Shown here: in pieces, positions 19,397 to 31,552 of the stretch
Numbering within the stretch: the first letter of the stretch is position 1
Layout of the letters: every line of letters begins with the position of its first letter
Assembly (NCBI GenBank): GCA_026770025.1
Contig: JAMXDE010000034.1
Span: 186,001-250,000, forward strand
Length of the DNA stretch: 64,000 nucleotides
Direction: 5' to 3'
Origin: Craspedostauros australis
Taxonomy: Eukaryota; Bacillariophyta; Bacillariophyceae; Mastogloiales; Achnanthaceae
Translations under genes and position numbers: made by a program
The notes under the pieces: generated by a model
What the model was told of the DNA's origin: nothing
Database searches by the model: none
What the model saw: the letters and a program-made list of their open reading frames with translations, nothing else

Positions 19397-20464
19397 TCAG
19401 CAGCCCAGGATGCCGATAACGTTGTCGAGGACGTCGACCAGCTGCTCCTTGTTCTGCGCCTGGCCCACGCCCTTGTTGGATGTGGCGGATGATGATCTGG
19501 TTGTTGCAGCTGCAGCTGCGGATGCCACGTTGTCCATGGTGATAGTCATCTCCGGCATGAGGTCGCGCGCGGTGCCGCTCGTCTTGTGGTAGGATGCCAT
19601 GTAGTTGGTGGCGTCCGTCTTGAGCGACTTGAACATGAGGGTTGGAATGGCGCCTGGTGCCAGAGGCTCCTTTTGCGCCTTGGTGGTGACAACCACAGCG
19701 CCCACAACGTCTTCGCTTCTGCTGACATCTTCGTCGACATTCTCGTCGTTGTCGAGTCTGTCCTCCTCGAGCAGGTCGCCGACGGAGAAGTACCCCCAGG
19801 CCAAGCTGTCCACCTGCTCCTTGCTTGAGTTCTTGGTCACGATCTCGAGCGGCTGCTCGTGCGAGACGGGGGAGAGGTCCTCCTCGGGTGCCATGTGCCA
19901 CTGCTGGATCTCGTAATGCAGGCAGACGTTGGCAACGAGGTTGGATGGCGTGAGGTTGCGGCCGGTGATGGGGCACTTGTACTCCTGGTTCTTTCGGAGG
20001 TGGTTCAGGATGGCAGCGCGTTCGTAGTTGACGCCGGTCTTGGCCATGACGGGGTCCTTCATCACCTGTCCGGTGAGCGGGCAGATGAAGTGGGCTGGAG
20101 GAATGGCGCAGTGAGCGATCACCTGGATGTTGGATGCAGGCAGGCTGTCGTTCTCGCCGTCCTTCTCTTCCTCGCTGACGGCCGGGTTCTCAGCCTGCGC
20201 TGCTTGCGACGGTTCCTTCTGCAGCTTGCGCCATGTCTGGATGCGGGTCTTGAGGTTCTTGTCTGTGATGAGCTGCGATGGACGAAGCGGCTGCTGGGTC
20301 ATGGGGCAGATGGTGTTGCCCTCATTCAGGTATTCCACGATGGCAGTTCGCTCGTAGTGGTGTCCGTAGCGGCTCAGCATGGGCTCCTTCATGATCTTGT
20401 TGGTCAGAGCGCAGATGAACTGGCTTGGCGTCTGTGTTTGCGTTTGCTTGATGGAGGATGGCAT
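19397..20464 (-). CDS. Double U-box domain protein A (355 aa)
   Basis: The ATG is at 20464. There are two U-box domains in tandem. The first is at about residues 13-75 (QFICALTNKIMKEPMLSRYG, HYERTAIVEYLN, CPMTQQPLRPSQLI). The second is at about residues 122-190 (HFICPLTGQVMKDPVMAKTG, NYERAAILNHLR, CPITGRNLTPSNLV). Each has the U-box pattern F-I-C-P-L-T ... M-x-D/E-P-V ... G-x-x-Y/F-E-R-x-A-I ... CP-T ... L-P, which in other proteins recruits ubiquitin-loaded E2 enzymes. No ARM, WD or kinase partner domain is present. The C-terminal half is low complexity, rich in Glu, Asp, Ala and Thr. Two U-boxes in one chain could imitate the dimers that many U-box ligases form; this is inference. Paralogue: 24599-25432. 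Substrate unknown. Confidence 0.85.
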   Translation of the reverse strand: MPSSIKQTQTQTPSQFICALTNKIMKEPMLSRYGHHYERTAIVEYLNEGNTICPMTQQPLRPSQLITDKNLKTRIQTWRKLQKEPSQAAQAENPAVSEEEKDGENDSLPASNIQVIAHCAIPPAHFICPLTGQVMKDPVMAKTGVNYERAAILNHLRKNQEYKCPITGRNLTPSNLVANVCLHYEIQQWHMAPEEDLSPVSHEQPLEIVTKNSSKEQVDSLAWGYFSVGDLLEEDRLDNDENVDEDVSRSEDVVGAVVVTTKAQKEPLAPGAIPTLMFKSLKTDATNYMASYHKTSGTARDLMPEMTITMDNVASAAAAATTRSSSATSNKGVGQAQNKEQLVDVLDNVIGILGC

Positions 20465-23400
20465 GGTGAGAGTGTGGTGTGTGCAGGGTATGCTGTTGTT
20501 CTTGTTCGTTGTCGAAGTGTGAGGTTTGCTTTTTGTGTGTTTGTGTGTGTGTTTGGTTTTGATTGTCGCAGTTGCAATTTTGTGTGAGGAAGGAGTCTGT
20601 TTCAGAATCGAGCGGTTTTGTTGCTGACGACAAGCGCAAGAAGGGCGCAGCCCCTCGCGGCAACGCGGTTGTCTGCGCGCAGTGGCGGAAACCCAAGGGA
20701 CTTCGTTTGAACGAACTCCGCCCTTTTTGTTGTTGGTGGAACAAGTCTGTCACGCTGTGCGCTGGTTTGGTTGGTGCGTGGATGGCCCGCGACGTCGACA
20801 TCACGCGCAGCAGCCCCTTCGCGGTATTGCGAAGCATTCGCGCAGAACAGGCGAGAGGTGAGACTTTATCGTTCGGGGAAGTGAAAAGTCCTCGAATTGC
20901 CGGAGTCATTGAACACATCCATGAATTCTCCGACATTCAAGTGCTCACATTTTCAACGCTGGCGCCAAGGAGGAAATATCCTTCCACTTCCGGGAGTTCG
21001 TCGCCTCTGCTCATCCGTACGATTATCCGCCGGCAAGTACGGGTGAAGAATCTGCCTCTGCCAAGGGGAGCGTTCTATTCCTCTGGAGTCGGACACAACG
21101 CCTCCACCATACCAATTGCAAAGACGTACAGTGTTGCGCGTACATTTTCCATGCACTCCCGTGGCGGAGACAGCGCGAGTAGAGTGCCGCACTCCAGAGA
21201 GCCACGAGCTACCGCGGTACAAGTACCTTGGCTCGCGTTGCGCATTTTGAAGATTCAATGATGGATCACGTGTCTGGCATTCTCGGGACCGCAAGGAAGG
21301 CCCCTCCCGAAGAGCAAATTATGAAGAGCGTGTAGGAATGTGGCCAAGATAAGCAGATTACTTCAAGTCCAACATTGAATTGGAAAGGCCTGGAGCACGT
21401 TCGAGGTCGAGCTTGGTAGAGCCTGCAGAATGCTGTCAACAAGTAGCTCGTCTGCAGCTGGATAAGATGATCTTGCATGTAGTAGCAGTAGAGCAGATGT
21501 GGATAGTTCACTCAGGTGCCATTATTTCTCTAGTTCTTGGATCCGGACGAGCACTTGCGAGTGGAGGGAGTAGTTCGTGGAGCAAGAGAAGACGCGGTAA
21601 CCCGAACCGAAGATGCGATGGCGTATCGTAGCGTGCCACACCGCACATTTTGTGCCGATGCCTCCCTTGGTCATCATCAACACCAACATCGCAGCCTTCT
21701 TCCTCCAACATCGTCCGTCCTATTGTTGTTTGATTGGTTTGCAATAGTACGAGTTAGAGTATGCACTATACGACTGCTTATCCTCACCGACGCACCGCAC
21801 AGTTATCTGACCTCTGCGAAGAACGTTGGCTGGTGGAATTGCGGACCAAACCGTCCCAGGGCGCGCGGGCACGTATCCGTAACCAAGGAAAGGAACTTGG
21901 GACAGAAATGGATGAAACTTTCCTTCCTTCCTCTTCCCTCTTGTGTGCCATCACCGATCCTGCCAACGCGCGGAGCGATTCTCTGATCACGATACTGCAT
22001 TCTCGAAGAAGGGGTGCATTCTGTTCCTTCTTGCATCATCTTAACCGTGCTGCCGTTGGTGCCGTCGGATCTGAAAGTGTGGAGAAGAACAGACAAGTTG
22101 CTGCCTCATGCAATAGAAAAGCTCACAACGGTCTCGATAGTTGCACCGGTTCCAACACAATCCTGTATGGAGGAACCACCACCCTCGCCACTTTACTCTG
22201 CATGCACATACACCGACATGTTCCTTGGTTCCCAAACCGGCATTCTTTGTTGAGATGACCTCAACGTGTTGAACTCATTCCATTGGTACTCGTACGAGTA
22301 TGTGTAGGTACTCCACGACTTTTGCGCACTCCGCCAGCGGATGGCATGAGTGGAGTCAGTGTTGTTGTCCGTGTTGGTGGCTTACAAGCTACGAGTACAT
22401 GCCCACACACTGGGTATCATGCTACCCTCATGCAGTACAATCCTTCTCTCTCTGTACTCATGCGGGTGCATACATACCGTAACGTATGGCACTATACTCG
22501 GGTTCTATGAACTGTCCATGATTGTTCGAGGTACGGAACGGCGAAGATCCATGACATTCGACCAACACCATTGCCCCACACTGCAAAAGCATCCACGGTT
22601 CCGTACCTGGCGAAAGCGGATCAAGATCAAGATTACAGCCTCACGCGTTGTTCCTCGTTGCGTGGCACAGCAACATTTACTTGCGGTATTCGTGAAGCCA
22701 CATCCTCGTGACGTTGGCTTTGGTCTCGGGATCCAAACACCTTCACATTGTTGACATCTCGCGAGGCTCGGCACAACACAAGAAAGCCTCCACACTGGGA
22801 CGCAAGAGCAATGGAGCACAAGCAGCCAGGAAGACGAATTCCAACACGATGTTGGGATTGTAACGCGTTTCAGGAGCCTTGTGCGCAGAGTGCTCCGTTA
22901 CCTCACCACCAAAGTTTGGTACAATCATCAGCACACACATTCATGACACGAGAAGTTCGATACGAGCAGAGCAAGGCTTCGATGTCACCCTCTTGCATCA
23001 ACTTGATCCCACTCTCTCACTCTCTCTTCCATACTCTGCTCGGCCTCTCATCCGGGGGTAGAATACGTACGAATGGTTGTGCTCGAATCCAATCTATCCC
23101 ATTCAGATGATTCCGACTGTTCCATTTCTGCTCGAGATACGGGCACCCGCGTGGCTGGCGATCAACTTGTTCCGTTGCTGCCGAATCGCCAACCTTTCTC
23201 ATCCATTTCGTATCTTTTCAGGCTACGAACAAAGGACCATGCTATCGCATCGGTCGTAGAAAAGTTGTCCCACAGGGACATGATACCCGAAGGATACGGA
23301 ACAATTTCTGCATCCGCAGCTAGTACTTGTCGTGGCTGGTGGCGCACAAGGTGCAGGATGAATGATCCACAATGACGACAAGCCTCCATTCGGTCGCCTT

Positions 23401-24598
23401 CGCTATGGCTTTTTTGTCTAGACAGAGCCTGCAGAATTGCGACGTGATCTGTGTTCCATCAACTACGTGTGTTGTCCCTGCGCCAAGCGGGCACTGTTCC
23501 TCTTTTCCAGAACCCCATGAGGTTTGTTTGTCTATCATCCAGTGAAGGGATCGACTGTTCCGCAATGCGATCCTCCACTTGTTTGGCGCTGGTACATGAC
23601 ATGCACTTGTCCTAATCCGAATGGGAAACCTACCGCATCGTGTTCTCGTTCGTGCATTTCATCATTGCGACAACAGGACCAAGTCGTTGGTGGATGAATG
23701 TGCGAACATGTCGGCCATCCATTGGAGGAGAGCCAGTGAGGGAGAGAGAGGAAACAGAGAAACACAGATCACGACCACTGAGCGGACGAGGAAAGCGTTC
23801 TGTTCCGATGTGTCCTGACATGCCGACGTCCAAGGCCTCCCATCATCCCTTTGTCAGCCTTCTCGTTGGCCTTCTGATCGTTGTTGCGTGATGGTAGCGA
23901 TGATGGTGGTTGCCGCGCATTTGCAGCCTTGGATACAACTATTATACGTGCGAGTCCTCGTCTGGTACCATAGCTCGTGCGAGTGCTGTGCGCAGCTTTA
24001 ACATCCCAACGAACTTGAGCTTCTCGTTGTCGTCAAGGGATGGTTCGTCTCGCGGTCAACATCCAGAGGTGAGGTGAAATGATGCGGGATGGGGTGACGA
24101 AAGAAGATTACCATGGAACGTTTTGGTGTCATGGTGTCAACTGCTTCGCCCATCTGCGAATCTGCGCTGTATCTATCTGCATCCAGGATTTCACCGCGCA
24201 TCAGAAGAGCCGTTCTTCGGACCCTTTAGGTGTCAGGGATGTCATCCCAGTCTTCTTCCTGCCTGTATCGATCCAACTATTTGTGTGTATGGTGCCCGTT
24301 GGCACGAGCTGTGCGTGAGCGGGAAACCATGGAGCAAGCAATAGAGCAGCGTGGATAGAATGCAACAATACAGTGGCGCAGAGAAGTACCTTTCCAGAAG
24401 GCCTCTACTCAACTAGGGCATGCTTTGGGTAAGTGTGTATGTGGGTGTCTCTAGTGTATGTTTAATGCATAATATCGTATGGTACAGCTCTCTCTCCCTT
24501 CCTCCCTCTCTCTCGTTCTATCAGTGTCTATGTGTCTCATCAAAACAAACACAGCAGTGCTGCGGCTGGGCATTGTGGGGCTGTCTTTGTCTTACTCT
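20465..24598. other. Gene-poor spacer, about 4.1 kb
   Basis: The 5' flank of U-box gene A is GT-rich (20520-20560) on the given strand, which becomes a CA-rich leader for the gene. Open frames of up to 232 codons occur (20563-21261 plus, 21537-21986 plus, 21761-22258 plus), but none has a domain, a credible start context or a composition better than chance. No tRNA, snRNA or transposon signature was recognised. Confidence 0.5.
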
Positions 24599-25432
24599 CT
24601 AGACGGCCAAGGCCGCCATGACATCGTCCAGGATGTCGGAAAGATCGTTGCTGTCGAGCGCTGCCGCTTCTCCTTTGTTTGGCTTCTGCAGTCCGGCCCT
24701 CTCGAGGTGGCCTGGTGTCTTGGATTTGAGGATGTGATACAATGGGGCTGTGTTGGTTCGGGCACTCATGTGCATCTTGCCACCGCAACCTGACACTGCC
24801 GCCGATGTGAGCGTTGTCTTCTTGTGTGTGGACGATGAGCTCTTTGCCTCCTTGGCATCCATGACGAGTGGGTTGCCGTGGTTGACGGTCCATTGCTGGA
24901 TCTCCCAGGAAAGCTTGGAGTTGGTGATGACGGAGCTCGGCTTGAGTTCCTTGCGGGTGATTGGGCATCTGTACCCTTCCTCCTGCAGGCATTTGAGGAT
25001 GGCGGAGCGCTCGAAGTTCTGGCCGGTCTTCGTCATGACTGGGTCCTTCATTGGCTTCTTCGTGAGCGGGCAGATGAAGTGGGCAGGGGGGAGTGCGATT
25101 TGCGCGCTGGAGATGATGTGCGACATCTCGGCCTCGCTCATGCTGCTGCCGCGTGGTTGCGGCTGAGCCTGCTCTTCCTGATCTGGAGAATCCTGGCCTC
25201 TCTGCCAGTTCTGGATGATGAAGCGCAGCGACTTGTCGGAGATGAGGTTGGACGGGCGCAGCGGCTTGTGCGTGACGGGGCAATACATGCGTCCCTCGCT
25301 GAGCCAGTCGAGGATGGCAGCGCGCTCGAAGTGGACGCCGTGTCGGCTCATCATGGGCTCCTCCATGACCTTCTTCGTCAGAGGGCAGATGAAGTGGGCT
25401 GGCACGTTCTGGTTGTTGTTTGGGGACACCAT
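24599..25432 (-). CDS. Double U-box domain protein B (277 aa)
   Basis: The ATG is at 25432 (MVSPNNNQNVPAHFICPLTK). It is a paralogue of the gene at 19397-20464 with the same architecture: U-box 1 at about residues 10-73 (HFICPLTKKVMEEPMMSRHG, HFERAAILDWLS, CPVTHKPLRPSNLI) and U-box 2 at about residues 118-185 (HFICPLTKKPMKDPVMTKTG, NFERSAILKCLQ, CPITRKELKPSSVI). The linker is rich in Gln, Glu and Ser. The C-terminal 90 residues are low complexity and shorter than in paralogue A. Both end in similar segments (LVDVLDNVIGILGC in A, LSDILDDVMAALAV in B), a shared amphipathic tail. Both genes lie on the same strand about 5 kb apart, as expected for an old tandem duplication. Role inferred: E3 or E4 ubiquitin-ligase activity. 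Confidence 0.85.
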   Translation of the reverse strand: MVSPNNNQNVPAHFICPLTKKVMEEPMMSRHGVHFERAAILDWLSEGRMYCPVTHKPLRPSNLISDKSLRFIIQNWQRGQDSPDQEEQAQPQPRGSSMSEAEMSHIISSAQIALPPAHFICPLTKKPMKDPVMTKTGQNFERSAILKCLQEEGYRCPITRKELKPSSVITNSKLSWEIQQWTVNHGNPLVMDAKEAKSSSSTHKKTTLTSAAVSGCGGKMHMSARTNTAPLYHILKSKTPGHLERAGLQKPNKGEAAALDSNDLSDILDDVMAALAV

Positions 25433-28400
25433 GGTTGATTGTTGGTTGATGTGTGTTCGTGTTGGTGTGTGTTTGTGTTTTGTGGAGTTCTGGAACTGTA
25501 AAGCTTTGGTTCGGTTGTGTGTATTGTGTGTTGCGTGTTGGTGTTATTGGTGTGGTTTTGTTTTGGCTTCTGCTTTTTGTGATTTTGAGTTTTGTGAGAG
25601 GATGAAGCTGATGGTGACAGATTCGCAGAAAGTGGATCTCGTCGTGGCGGCAACGAATTGTTACACATTCTCCGCGACGACATCACGCAACAGCGATCTT
25701 TGATGGCTCAAATTGCGCGTGTGTTGGATTGTTGTTTGGGTTGCACATCGCCCTCGTGTATCACGAAGAACAACAGTGGGCGCAGTAGGGAAGTCTACAG
25801 CGGGTCGCAGTGAATGAGTTTTTTACGGGATTGTGTGCAGTATTCGTCTGTGCGGCGCATAATCGAGAAGCAAGACAGCCATTCCGTGGTTCCGGGCAGT
25901 CATGTTTTGTCGCAGTGGCCGTCTACGTGGGACCCGGAGAAGGGAGGCGGGTTCATCGCGGACAGAAACATGCCCACGCTATATTTTTCCGCACCCAATC
26001 AATTATCACTCGGAGCTAGCCGCAAAAAGATCGTTTGTTTCTGAGGCGGAAAAACTCCAGAATTCGACTACAGCCCCAAACACGCCAAAACCAACACGAA
26101 CAGAACCCCTGACGCGAAGCAGGTCCGCTTCTGGCAGAACAAAAAGCTGCGCGACAAAACCTCCTTCACCGTCACAGTCACAGGTGCGTGGCACGCATGA
26201 GCATCCTCAAAAGAGTGGAGCAGAAATGGCGCGAGGAACAATTGCGTCAGCTCAAACAAAGCACGCCACCCATGAAGTCAACAAAGCAACAAAGCAACAA
26301 GTCAACAAGTCAACAGGATCAATGAACTATCCAGCCAACAAGGCAACAAGACGATGTCCACCGTGGTTGTCGCCAAGCCATCGGCACACCGCAAATCATT
26401 CTCACCACTGTTCGGCATTCGTGGAAGCCCTGCCCAGTGTGACAATGAGATCACGTGATGACCGCATCCAGAGAGACAGAGGAGCACCGCAACGTGTCTT
26501 GACATCGAGAGATACGATCGCAAGGATATCAATAGGCAGGAAGATGGGTCGTTGGCAAAGATCACACATTCTAACTCCTACTCGTTATGTGACCACCAGC
26601 CCGCGCAAGTTGCCTCAGTTCTCCAAAGCTGCTTTTCTGACTTGCCAACAAGAGGCTGGGATGGGATCACCCTCGTGATCTTTTCATCCAGATGGCCGTT
26701 GTTGTACGATCTATTATAGTCGAGATGATGGCTCTTCCGTCTTGATCTGGGAAACACGGGTCAGTTGGTGGATATCCCGTCTTTCTATGCACCTTGGCTG
26801 TTAGCGGGGGCAGATTCCGCTGCTGAGGACTCTCATTGTCAGTGCTCTTGTGGTCAGCGCACTGTTGGTGAGGAGAAGCTCTCCTGGGTCGGCGAAAGCT
26901 CGACTTTAGTGTAGTACGACTACTGGCACACTGTGAGAGGATTATCTTCGTATCGCCATGATGCATCGATGACGTCGACACAAGGGACATCTCGTCCTCA
27001 ACTCCACCCCCGTCCTATGTCTACTCGCAGCCGCCAACCCCGCCTCTCGCAAAGATGCTTTCGTACCTTCCGGTGGCTTGATACGAATACGTAAGCAGGA
27101 GCACCCTTGTCTCCTTGCTCCATCTCCCACGAGCGCCCTATTGGCGGATCGACCTGATCCCGCCGGGAACAGTTGGCAAAGGTCATTTGGATGGGTTGAC
27201 GGGTTGATTCTCTCCCTCGCGACCGCTCCGTCTTCGTGGGAGAGCGGGGTTGTTTTAAACTGCTCTGCGAGTAGAGATTAGTCTATTCTAACAATGTTCT
27301 ACTCTTGGTCTGGGCTGGCGTTGTCTATTCATTTTATTCCACGAGCAGGGTATTCATTGTCCTGTGCCATCCTTGCGGGAACGCGCATGAGCACCATAGC
27401 CCGTAGTTCGTACACAACCACGACAAGACGTCAGCGTGGGTACGCTCAACGTGGGAGGAAAGCTCCCACGATCACGATGCCGGGAGCAGCAGCACCACAT
27501 CACGGCACAGAGAATCACGTTTGTCACAACCGGCGATCAGTCAGTCTCTTCATCTCCATCTCTCGCTATCATCCTCGTCTTCCTTCTCTTCCGATCGCCT
27601 GCACTTATCGAAACCGCCCTCCTTTTTCGGTACGTCATGCTCAAGTACGAGTATGGCGGAAGACACACAGTATTCAGCGCGTCCCACGAAGATCAGGAGC
27701 AGAGAACCATGCTGCGTGAGGAATCAACCGGCAGTGCAAGATGTGTGTGACAACAATCTAGAGCTTAACCGTGCACAATGTCTGTAGAGAAGTCAACGAA
27801 GAGAGTAGCAGAGTAAATGAGATCGTCGAGAGTGCCAGGGGTGTGCAAGTCGAAGACTGTTCATGGCAGAGCTGGTTCTACTCCCCATGCAATCCCAGCA
27901 ACAGCATCTTTGTGAAGCGGCAGAACCAATGGGACAACACACGAGAAGCGATCAAAAATCCTCGCAGCCGCCATCGTTGGCAATGAACCTGTTCCTCGGA
28001 ACGTTCTTTTGCGATGATCACTTATGACGGCGACCATGTTTGACTGAGCACATTCCAAATGTTTCTGGAACTGCAACTTTGGACACCCAAACCGTGGCAA
28101 CTTCGCACTCATTTCTCAGGACAGAAGACTTTCCTTGTCGCATTGTCCCACACCCATAGCACGACTGCGCAGCGGCTGAGATGTTCACGTTGCAAACGTG
28201 ACCAAAGATGCAAAAAGCCACCCCGACCAATGTGGGACTAACGAGCGTGCCTCCTCTTCTATCTATCTATCTATCCAAAGGGAGAGGAAGAGCAAGAGAG
28301 TGGACCAACAAGACGGTTCGTTCACCAAGGTCGACGTGCAACCATCGCCACCGTCATCAGGGTTGGGGCAGTAGGTCCACGAATGGAGGCCCTCTTTGGC

Positions 28401-29567
28401 AACTCCGCTGTTTCCCAGCAGAGCAGCGCCACCAATCCTGCATCCTGAAGTCCACGATACGAGGCTCTGCGGCAAACCTGCTCACGCCAAAGCAACGAGA
28501 AACTGAGAAACGGTGACTCTTCATGTTCCTTGTTCCATGTTCTATGCACACACTATTAGAGCAGCGTACACACTTCAAGCGGGAGCACGTTCACCGGCTC
28601 ATTTCACAACGAGAAAGGTCGAAGATGAGGGGGACATGTCAAGAATGCATACATGCATACATGCGGACATGATTCCGAGAGTCCTGTCCCTGTTGCCACA
28701 ACAATAGCGCCTGCATTGTTCCCTTGTGCAGCGCCGTTCTGCTGGCCTCACTTTTCTTCGATCAACAAGTCTGTCCCACTTGAGCCACATATGTCCGTTC
28801 GAGACGCCACCAGACGAACAATTGTGATCGATTATCTTCTCGGACAAATTGAATTCATGTTTCATTCGGAGAACGAATCCCGGCACTAACATTTTTCTTT
28901 GAGAAATAACGTCTTTTGGCGCGAGTTGCAAACTCTTGATCCACGATTTGGGCCACAACCCGCCAAAACGCGAAACAACAAAATTTCGTCACCAACGGTC
29001 GGCATCAACCAATCGTCGCAAATGCGGAAAGACTAGAGTATGGCACGGGTATGGTACACAGGAGTACTGTATGCGTGCATGCATGGCTCCATCGACGATT
29101 TGAGGAGGCAATCCCCCCTGTGCTTCACCTACTCGTACAGAATAGTACAAAAGTGGAGGCGGCGCCACATGCTGACGGCAGAGCATCGAGTGAGACTGGC
29201 AGAGTGTCACGAGGTGGTACAAAAGGATCAGAACAGATCAGAGACCTTCCCCAAAGTAGTATACATACGAGTCAATTGGAGACGGGGATTGATCGTACTA
29301 CATACAATACCACACGCCAGCAACCCTTACCGAGCCACAAAACAATGGCAACGACGACAACGACGACAACGACAGCAACAACAGCAACAACAACAACAAT
29401 AGGAGTCATTCCCAAACACCGACATAACAGCAGAAATCTCAAGAGTCGATACTATCTACTCTCTGCATCAGAACAAAACGACAACGACGACAGCGAAGCA
29501 CATTGAAGCGCACTGAAAGAGATCGAATCAACTACTCTACACCGATTGCATCCATTGCGGCATCGTC
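25433..29567. other. Gene-poor spacer, about 4.1 kb, with simple repeats
   Basis: It holds a GT-rich leader of U-box gene B (25440-25580), a CAACAAAG/CAACAAGT run (26278-26345), ATCT repeats (28259-28276), ATGCATAC repeats (28647-28664) and a CAA/CGACAA run (29341-29402) that may lie in the leader of the next gene. Frames such as 25902-26678 plus cross these repeats and are not credible genes. No RNA gene was recognised. Confidence 0.5.
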
Positions 29568-30749
29568 ATGATGAAACCGATGAAAGCCATGGCCTGGGTC
29601 ACGCTGGTGCCCCTCATCACTGAATCGACACATGCGGCGCTGCGAGGAGCAACACCCTCACACATACATGACAGAACAGAAGCAAAAGATGCAAGTGCTT
29701 CTGCGACTGCACTGTTCGGCACAGACGTCGTCAGCAATGAATCGCCCGATCTATCACCATCGTCGTCAACATCAGAATCATTTTCAACGCTATTGCAACT
29801 GCAAGTACAATTGCAATCCGCAGAACTGGAAGCTCAACCATCAAAAGCTCAGCTTCGGGACAGAAATCTGCTGGTGTCGAAGAACTTTGGAGGCTCCACG
29901 ACTCAGCTCGCCACTGGTGGTGGGGTTCAGCCAGCACCGACGTCGTTCCCAACGGCATCTCCAACGTCATCCCCAACGCCGATCCCAACTTCAACTCCGA
30001 CAATTGAGCCCACTTTGAGTCCGATATCAGACGTGTTGCTGCAGGAGGATGAACAGTCCGGTCCACGGCAGTTCGATCTCGTCGGTGCGAATCCAACGCA
30101 CACGCTTGGACGTTGCCAGGGAGATTGCGATGCCGATTCCGATTGCATGGACGGGCTGGTGTGCCACTTCCGCGGAAGTAACGACCCCATCGTTGGATGC
30201 ACAGGATACGACACGAGTCCTTACGACTACTGCGCCCCACCGCAGCCCGCAGGCAACGTGCCTCCCCCTGTCGCTGTCCCGCAGCCATATTTCAAGATGA
30301 AGCTGTACTGGGAGGAGGGCTACACGTGGCAAGACGAAATCACAGAACGCCGCTGGTGCATGGTCTGCGAGTGGGGCGACTGCCAATACAACGCCATGAT
30401 GTGGATCGACTTCTGCGATCCGGAGGAGTACCTCTACGAACCGCAGCGCTTCCGATTCTTCGCCATCAACTCGGAGGAGATTCAAATCCAGGTCCTGCCC
30501 ATCGCTCTATGCTTCGAACGGGACGGCAATCACATCTTCCTGCGCACGTGCGACGTGACCAAGCCGGAGCAGCTGTGGTACGCACCCAACGGGTCCTTCA
30601 CCGGCAAGCGCTTCGAGCTAAGCCAGTTGACCAATAAGCCGAGCTGCGTGACTCAGCACCACCACCCCAAACCAGACGAAGACGTTGAGTTGCAGGCATG
30701 CGAGAAGGCCCGACACGACGAGACTTCCTACTGGAGCATCGAATACTAG
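29568..30749 (+). CDS. Secreted protein: Pro/Thr linker, Cys-rich module, trefoil lectin-like domain (393 aa)
   Basis: The ATG is at 29568, followed directly by a second Met. Residues 1-23 form a signal peptide ending in ESTHA before ALRG. After a Ser-rich stretch comes a linker of repeated P-T-S/P units at about residues 124-150 (SFPTASPTSSPTPIPTSTP), a hallmark of diatom extracellular proteins. Residues 174-222 form a six-Cys module (LGRCQGDCDADSDCMDGLVC, later DYCAPP) of the type found in many diatom secreted proteins. The last 165 residues contain C-x(n)-C pairs plus EQLWYAPNG and YWSIEY, resembling a beta-trefoil (ricin-B-like) carbohydrate-binding fold, although the usual QxW repeats are weak. 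No catalytic domain is visible. Likely role: binding of a glycan or matrix outside the cell; this is inferred. Confidence 0.75.
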   Translation: MMKPMKAMAWVTLVPLITESTHAALRGATPSHIHDRTEAKDASASATALFGTDVVSNESPDLSPSSSTSESFSTLLQLQVQLQSAELEAQPSKAQLRDRNLLVSKNFGGSTTQLATGGGVQPAPTSFPTASPTSSPTPIPTSTPTIEPTLSPISDVLLQEDEQSGPRQFDLVGANPTHTLGRCQGDCDADSDCMDGLVCHFRGSNDPIVGCTGYDTSPYDYCAPPQPAGNVPPPVAVPQPYFKMKLYWEEGYTWQDEITERRWCMVCEWGDCQYNAMMWIDFCDPEEYLYEPQRFRFFAINSEEIQIQVLPIALCFERDGNHIFLRTCDVTKPEQLWYAPNGSFTGKRFELSQLTNKPSCVTQHHHPKPDEDVELQACEKARHDETSYWSIEY

Positions 30750-31552
30750 AAAGAGTTAACCACAGCGAAAGCCAGAGCGAGAGTGTGTGTGAGAGAGAAA
30801 AGAGATGCGCCGTGCTCCATTCTGACCGAGAGACCGCTCCACATACTCTGCCGTGCAATGCTTCAACAACGAGAAATGTATGAACCGATAAATACTTGTT
30901 TAAGCATTGTGCAGTGTACAGTGCATACGATACAGCACTGTACGTATTCCAGAACGTTGAGGGACACGATCCTGCGCCCCCAGCTGGAGACAACTCTGTT
31001 GGGATGCCTTGCCATGCATGAAATCGTGCCGTGTTTGTCGACCCATCGTGTGTCCAGAGTGCTTTTCGTCCTCTCCCTTCTTCTCTTCGTCGCTTCAATT
31101 CCAATCTAGCTTTCTTTTGGTATCGTGTCGGATCGATTCACGAAACAGAAGGAGATGACGACGCGTTCGCGTTCGCTGTGACGCCCACTTTTTGGGTGAT
31201 TTGGTTGGCTCTCAGCCACGCAAGTAATGCAATTGGCGGACGTCGTACGGACATATTCGCCAAAATGTGCTGATGGGTTGAAGAGGCGAACATGTGACGC
31301 GAAAGGCGTCAAGTGCATTTTCGGGAAGGAGAAAACGGATGCCACAGAACAAAAGACCCTGATGCCACCAACGCCGACACCGCACATCAACATTTCCAAA
31401 GTCACGATCTCTGTCAAGCTTGCATACGAGAGTACGAGCATGGTGTCGTGCCTCACAAAGACGCCACAGATTCCATAAACTCCATTCAGTCTCCGCTCGA
31501 AGCAAAAGAAGGACAAGGACAACCAGCCGCACCCATCATACTCGCACAGAGA
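30750..31552. other. Spacer, no gene supported
   Basis: Between the secreted protein and the EamA transporter. Short GA/GT runs occur near 30778-30804. The EamA frame is open upstream to 31313, but the extra part has no protein-like features. Confidence 0.5.

Noticed and set aside
20563..21261. 232-codon plus-strand frame upstream of U-box gene A
   Set aside because: No domain, no credible start, overlaps the probable promoter of the minus-strand gene.
25902..26678. 258-codon plus-strand frame
   Set aside because: Runs through CAACAAAG repeats, low complexity, no domain.
30194..30749. Calling the trefoil-like domain a toxin
   Set aside because: Only a lectin-type binding fold is suggested; there is no enzymatic domain and nothing points to toxicity.
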